From positions 1 to 28,370 of the forward strand of contig CAZYSK010000078.1 of assembly GCA_964649415.1 (NCBI GenBank): DNA of 28,370 nucleotides, in the 5' to 3' direction. Position numbers and translations under genes: made by a program. Every line of letters begins with the position of its first letter. Within the stretch, counting starts at the first letter, position 1. Source of the stretch: CAZYSK01 sp964649415 (GTDB lineage Bacteria > Chloroflexota > Anaerolineae > B4-G1). Below the pieces are notes generated by a model, which saw only the letters and a program-made list of their open reading frames with translations, did no database searches and was not told where the DNA came from. This document shows, one piece after another, positions 25,182-28,370 of the stretch.

Positions 25182-25414
25182 CACGCCCCCGGCTGCGCCT
25201 TGACCCGCGCCAGCAGCGCCGACGCCGGTTCGTCGTCCGGATCCTGGTCCACCAGCCGGCCCTCGAAGGCCTTCTTGAGGATGGCCTGGCGCAGCCGCTG
25301 GGCGTGGGATGCGCCCAGGTTGGCCCGGTCGCGCGGCTGCACCGACCAGCCGGCGGCGTTCATGAGATCGTCGGTCGTCTCACGGGCTTGCTGCTCGGGG
25401 GTGAGGATGGTCAT
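25181..25414 (-). pseudogene. Fused remnant of type I restriction subunits: HsdR start joined to HsdS end
   Basis: This 77-codon frame joins two unrelated pieces. Residues ~1-36 (ILTPEQQARETTDDLMNAAG, then WSVQPRDRANLGAS) match the N-terminus of type I restriction HsdR subunits, which begin with ARxxIDxLLxxAGW and a following QD. The rest (LRQAILKKAFEGRLV, DQDPDDEPASALLARV) is the typical C-terminal end of the specificity subunit HsdS. In living systems hsdS precedes hsdR, so the join implies deletion or rearrangement. No clear ribosome-binding site precedes the ATG. It indicates that a restriction-modification locus once stood here. Confidence 0.8.
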
Positions 25415-25489
25415 GTATCGATCTAGCTGAATGAAAACAGATGTTGGCTTGGCAGAATGCAGCCCAGCCGTTTGCGCCGGGGCGAGACC

Positions 25490-25518
25490 TTGTATGGAGA
25501 CCGGAGCCGTGCTATAAT
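25490..25518 (+). promoter_or_regulatory. Sigma-70-type promoter for the sensor kinase gene
   Basis: TTGTAT (25490-25495) and a perfect TATAAT (25513-25518) are spaced by 17 bp. Transcription would start near 25525, about 78 bp before the GTG at 25603. The 188-bp gap between the restriction remnant and the kinase holds nothing else that I can identify. Confidence 0.65.
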
Positions 25519-25602
25519 CTCGGTCGTGCCGCGCGTCTCCGCTGGCCAGCAAAGCCTTTCACTGATTGACGGACCTGTAGAATCGAAACCTGAGCACACA
25601 TC

Positions 25603-28370
25603 GTGTATCTAACGCCTGCCGCTGTCGGCTATCTCACGCAGATCATCCTGATTTCGGCCATTGTAGGCTTCTTCGCTTACCACACGCTGCGCCGGCGGCA
25701 CCTGGACGGGGCAGCCCATGCGGGGCTTCTGACCGCCTTTTTCGCGGTGACCGCCGCTTTTGTCCTGGAGTTGTTCTTCGAGGCGGCGTCACCCCCGGCC
25801 CGCCGTCTCCAGGTCGTCTACCTGGAGAACGCGACCACCGGACTGATCCTGATTCTCCTGTTGCAGTTTGCCTACCACTTTCCTGATCTGCTTTCCCAGC
25901 GGAAATGGGAAGCGCGCCTGGCGCTGGGGCTGAGCGCTCTCTATACGCTTTTCGAGGCCGGTTTCGCGGCTTACCGCTTTGCAGCGCTGGGGCAGGGTAG
26001 GGTGTACTACCGCCCTCCCTGGGCCGACTATGCCCTGGTCTTGGGGTTTCTGTGGGTACCTGTCGTCTTCATGCGACAGGCGGTGCGTGCTTCCCGGCAA
26101 GAACTGGCAGCGGGCGTCATGCCGGCAGGATGCCGGCGGTCCACTGATCCCGACCGTCTGCGGCCGGCGTCCGCCGCAGACGGCGGTCCGGAGCCCAGGC
26201 GATCAGGTCTTGCTCACCTGTGGCGACCCCAGGGGCAGGCCGCCCGGGCGACCCGCTCCTTTGCCCTGGTCTACCTGCTGCCGGTCGGGATGGCCCTGGC
26301 CAACCTGTTGCGCGGCTACCGGCTGATTCCGGCCGGTCTTTACCACGCCAGCCTGTCGGTAGGGCTTCTCCTCAGCCTGTTCTTCTTTGCCGTCGCCTAC
26401 CTGAACGCGCTCCCGGAGACGACGGCGTTCATGGTCAAGCTGGTAGGCGTTACGCTGGTCACCCTGCTGGCCGTGTTAGGCCTGGTGGGATGGGAAATCA
26501 CGCCCGCCTTTGCGAGAAGCTATCGCGTGGCCTCGCCCGAGGGACAGACGCTGCGCTTCACGCCCAACGATGGCGGCGGCTACGACGTGGCGCTAGCGCC
26601 GTTTCACTTCGATCGCGATCTGGGGTACGACCTGGGCCTGGCAGACACTCTGGCGGAAACCGCCAGCGTGGCCCTGGATTTCGACTTTCCTTTCTATGGG
26701 CAGACGTATGCCATGGTGTACGTGATGAACGATGGCGCGATTGGCCTCGGTGCACCCGTGGATCATCGCACCGTCCAGTACCACTATGGGGCGACGCCAG
26801 CCATCTTTCCCCTGTACATTGACCTGATCCCCCAGGCGGGGGAGGGTGGGATATTCGCCCGGCGCTACGCTGATCGGCTGGTGATCACCTGGCACCGGGT
26901 GCCCGCGTTCCACGTGCAGCAGACGACCAGCCCAATCCTAAGAAAACGGACGTCTGCGTCCGCGTATACCTTTCAACTGGTCTTGCATCAGGACGGCGTC
27001 TTCGAGATGACCTACGACGGCATTCCCCCTGAGCTGACCTTCCGGCCGGATAGCGATCCCGAAGACGACGTGTGGCTGGTGGGCGCTGTGCCCGGCAATC
27101 CTGCCCAGTCAGTGGACCGCCGGACGCTGCCTCGACAGGCAGATTTCGCCGATCTGCCTGTTGCGGGTGGGCCGCAGGGGGTGGTGTTCGACTACTACCT
27201 GGCCTTTCGCCGCCAGCTTCACGACCTGTTTGCCCCGTTGGCCCGCTTGATCGTCGTGAGCAGCCTGGCCATCCTGCTGGGTTTTCCCCTGTTGTTCCAC
27301 GTGAGCCTGGTCAGGCCGCTCAAGGCGCTCTTGCGCGGCGTCCAGCGCTTGGAGATGGGGGACTATGCCGCGCACGTGCCGGTGCAGTACACGGACGAAA
27401 TCGGCTTTCTGACGCGGGCGTTCAACGCGCTGGCTGCCCAGTTGGGTGACCTGATCCACAACCTGGAAGGACGCGTGGCGGCCCGTACCGAGCAACTGCG
27501 CATGGTCAACGCCCGGCTGCGGGCCGAGATTGAGGAGCGCGAGCAGGCCCAGGCGACGCTCGTCGACCAGCAGCGCGCCCTGGCGACGCTGGAGGAGCGG
27601 GAGCGCCTGGGCCGCGAGCTGCACGATGGCCTGGGCCAGGTGATGGGCTACGTCAACGTAGAGGCTCAGACGGTTGACACGATGCTGCGCGCTGGACAGA
27701 TCGAGCCTGCGCGGGCCAATCTCCGGCGTATCGCGCGAACGGCGAAGAAAGCCCACGCCGACATCCGTAGCTTCATCCTGGGGCTGCGGACTGCGCACGA
27801 GGGTGCCCCCCGCCAGGACTTCTGGCGGGCCTTGCGCGACTACCTGCACCAATTCCAGACCACCTACGGTATTGAAACCGGCCTCAACCTGCCCGACGGC
27901 GCGCCCGCATCCTCGTTCGGGCCGGCCGTGGAGGAGCAACTCCTGCACATCATCCAGGAGGCCTTGACTAACGTGCGCAAGCACGCCGCCGCGCAGCGGG
28001 TCGAGGTGCTATTCAGCTTCACCCCCACGGCTGCCCACGTCATCGTCGCCGACGACGGTATCGGCTTCGACGTGAGTGAGCAAATCAGCAAATCAGCACG
28101 TCAGCAAGTCGGCGTTGAGCGTCAAGGGGCCAGCAGCCACTTCGGTCTGACAATGATGCGCGAGCGAGCAGAGGCGGTGGGCGGGCAGTTGGAGCTCCGC
28201 TCTGCGCCGGGACAAGGCGCCTGCGTGCTGATTCACATCCCGCGCCTGCTCGCTGCGCCTGACGGCGACGCGGAGATGTCGGACCTGGCTGGGTTGCGCC
28301 TGTTGTTGGTGGATGACCACCCGCTTTTCCTGGAGGGGCTGCGCAATCTGCTCACCGCGCGCGGCTTCAC
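25603..28370 (+). CDS. Multi-pass sensor histidine kinase fused to a receiver domain (partial, runs off the window)
   Basis: At least 922 codons, open to the right edge. An in-frame TGA at 25591 leaves GTG 25603 as the first usable start; no strong ribosome site precedes it. The N-terminus has about eight hydrophobic segments (to nt ~26500), then an extracellular beta-rich region with FDFPFYGQTY and RLVITWHRVP that looks nidogen-like, one more membrane segment (~27240-27312), a HAMP domain (~residues 569-622), a coiled coil, a HisKA_3 dimerisation domain with ERLGRELHDGLGQ (His674), and a HATPase domain with N-box EALTNVRKHA and DDGIGFD (817-823). The same frame continues into LRLLLVDDHPLFLEGLRNLL (Asp904/Asp905), a NarL-type receiver start. 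This is a NarX/LiaS-type kinase with its regulator attached. Three short repeats interrupt it in frame. Confidence 0.9.
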   Translation, partial: MYLTPAAVGYLTQIILISAIVGFFAYHTLRRRHLDGAAHAGLLTAFFAVTAAFVLELFFEAASPPARRLQVVYLENATTGLILILLLQFAYHFPDLLSQRKWEARLALGLSALYTLFEAGFAAYRFAALGQGRVYYRPPWADYALVLGFLWVPVVFMRQAVRASRQELAAGVMPAGCRRSTDPDRLRPASAADGGPEPRRSGLAHLWRPQGQAARATRSFALVYLLPVGMALANLLRGYRLIPAGLYHASLSVGLLLSLFFFAVAYLNALPETTAFMVKLVGVTLVTLLAVLGLVGWEITPAFARSYRVASPEGQTLRFTPNDGGGYDVALAPFHFDRDLGYDLGLADTLAETASVALDFDFPFYGQTYAMVYVMNDGAIGLGAPVDHRTVQYHYGATPAIFPLYIDLIPQAGEGGIFARRYADRLVITWHRVPAFHVQQTTSPILRKRTSASAYTFQLVLHQDGVFEMTYDGIPPELTFRPDSDPEDDVWLVGAVPGNPAQSVDRRTLPRQADFADLPVAGGPQGVVFDYYLAFRRQLHDLFAPLARLIVVSSLAILLGFPLLFHVSLVRPLKALLRGVQRLEMGDYAAHVPVQYTDEIGFLTRAFNALAAQLGDLIHNLEGRVAARTEQLRMVNARLRAEIEEREQAQATLVDQQRALATLEERERLGRELHDGLGQVMGYVNVEAQTVDTMLRAGQIEPARANLRRIARTAKKAHADIRSFILGLRTAHEGAPRQDFWRALRDYLHQFQTTYGIETGLNLPDGAPASSFGPAVEEQLLHIIQEALTNVRKHAAAQRVEVLFSFTPTAAHVIVADDGIGFDVSEQISKSARQQVGVERQGASSHFGLTMMRERAEAVGGQLELRSAPGQGACVLIHIPRLLAAPDGDAEMSDLAGLRLLLVDDHPLFLEGLRNLLTARGF
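26121..26183. repeat. Two palindromes inserted in frame between kinase membrane segments
   Basis: GCCGGC-AGGAT-GCCGGC (26121-26137) and CCGTCTGCGG, 10-bp loop, CCGCAGACGG (26154-26183) stand side by side. They encode a Pro/Arg/Ser-rich loop that breaks the otherwise hydrophobic N-terminal domain. The perfect arms and odd composition suggest insertion of mobile palindromic DNA, not a functional loop. Confidence 0.7.
26947..26962. repeat. CGGACG/CGTCCG palindrome within the kinase sensor domain
   Basis: CGGACG-TCTG-CGTCCG lies in frame and encodes part of the RKRTSASA stretch in the extracellular domain. It resembles the core at 9662-9676 (CGGACG-CTG-CGTCCG), including the flanking A before and GC after. 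Confidence 0.6.
28081..28112. repeat. Four-copy 8-bp tandem repeat in the kinase ATP-lid
   Basis: CAAATCAG, CAAATCAG, CACGTCAG and CAAGTCGG follow one another in frame. They encode polar residues between the DDGIGFD box and the HFGLTMM box, where the ATP lid lies. An 8-bp unit can change the reading frame by slippage, so copy number could switch kinase function. Confidence 0.7.

Overview
The window is GC-rich (roughly 60-65 % by eye) and gene-dense, with no stretch over 300 bases lacking a gene. It carries large multidomain exported proteins, STAND ATPases, CHAT proteases, long TPR arrays, M20 peptidases and many short palindromic repeats inside genes. This mix fits a filamentous Chloroflexota bacterium (Anaerolineae/Caldilineae-like). 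That assignment is an inference from gene style, not from a marker gene.

Layout. (1) 1-9156, plus strand: a promoter drives a giant exported protein (2536 aa) with a seven-blade BNR-like propeller, a PGAP1/LCAT-like alpha/beta hydrolase, three jelly-roll domains (the third split by a ~390-residue insert with membrane segments) and seven C-terminal ~78-aa repeats. An M20 dipeptidase follows 26 bp downstream. (2) 9275-24478, minus strand: eight co-directional, mostly tightly packed genes. In transcription order they are a slipin/SPFH protein, an OMPDC/HUMPS-like TIM barrel, CHAT-NACHT-HEAT, CHAT-SIR2, nSTAND-TM-TPR (33 TPRs), a C25/caspase-like protease with a distinctive C-terminal module, a 283-aa protein with a hydrophobic tail, and a 111-aa stand-alone copy of the C25 protein's C-terminal module. 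(3) 24479-25602: an extended -10 promoter with TTAACA half-sites, a truncated REP-associated (IS200/Y1-like) transposase carrying tandem repeats, and a remnant joining the start of HsdR to the end of HsdS. (4) 25603 to the right edge, plus strand: a multi-pass sensor histidine kinase fused in one frame to a response-regulator receiver, cut by the window end.

The central operon is the most notable content. It encodes three clan-CD (caspase-fold) proteases, two STAND-type ATPases with HEAT or TPR arrays, and one SIR2-type domain. The three core genes are spaced by 3 bp or overlap by 8 bp. I read it as a candidate conflict or regulated-death system: repeat-bearing STAND sensors acting on CHAT/C25 proteases and a SIR2 NAD-consuming effector, beside restriction-modification and transposase debris typical of a defence island. 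This function is inferred from domains and context only.

A second theme is a set of short palindromes that have entered coding sequence in frame. One 34-bp palindrome encodes the same peptide, ETRFFGKNLVSA, in two unrelated operon proteins and has a third, interrupted copy between genes.
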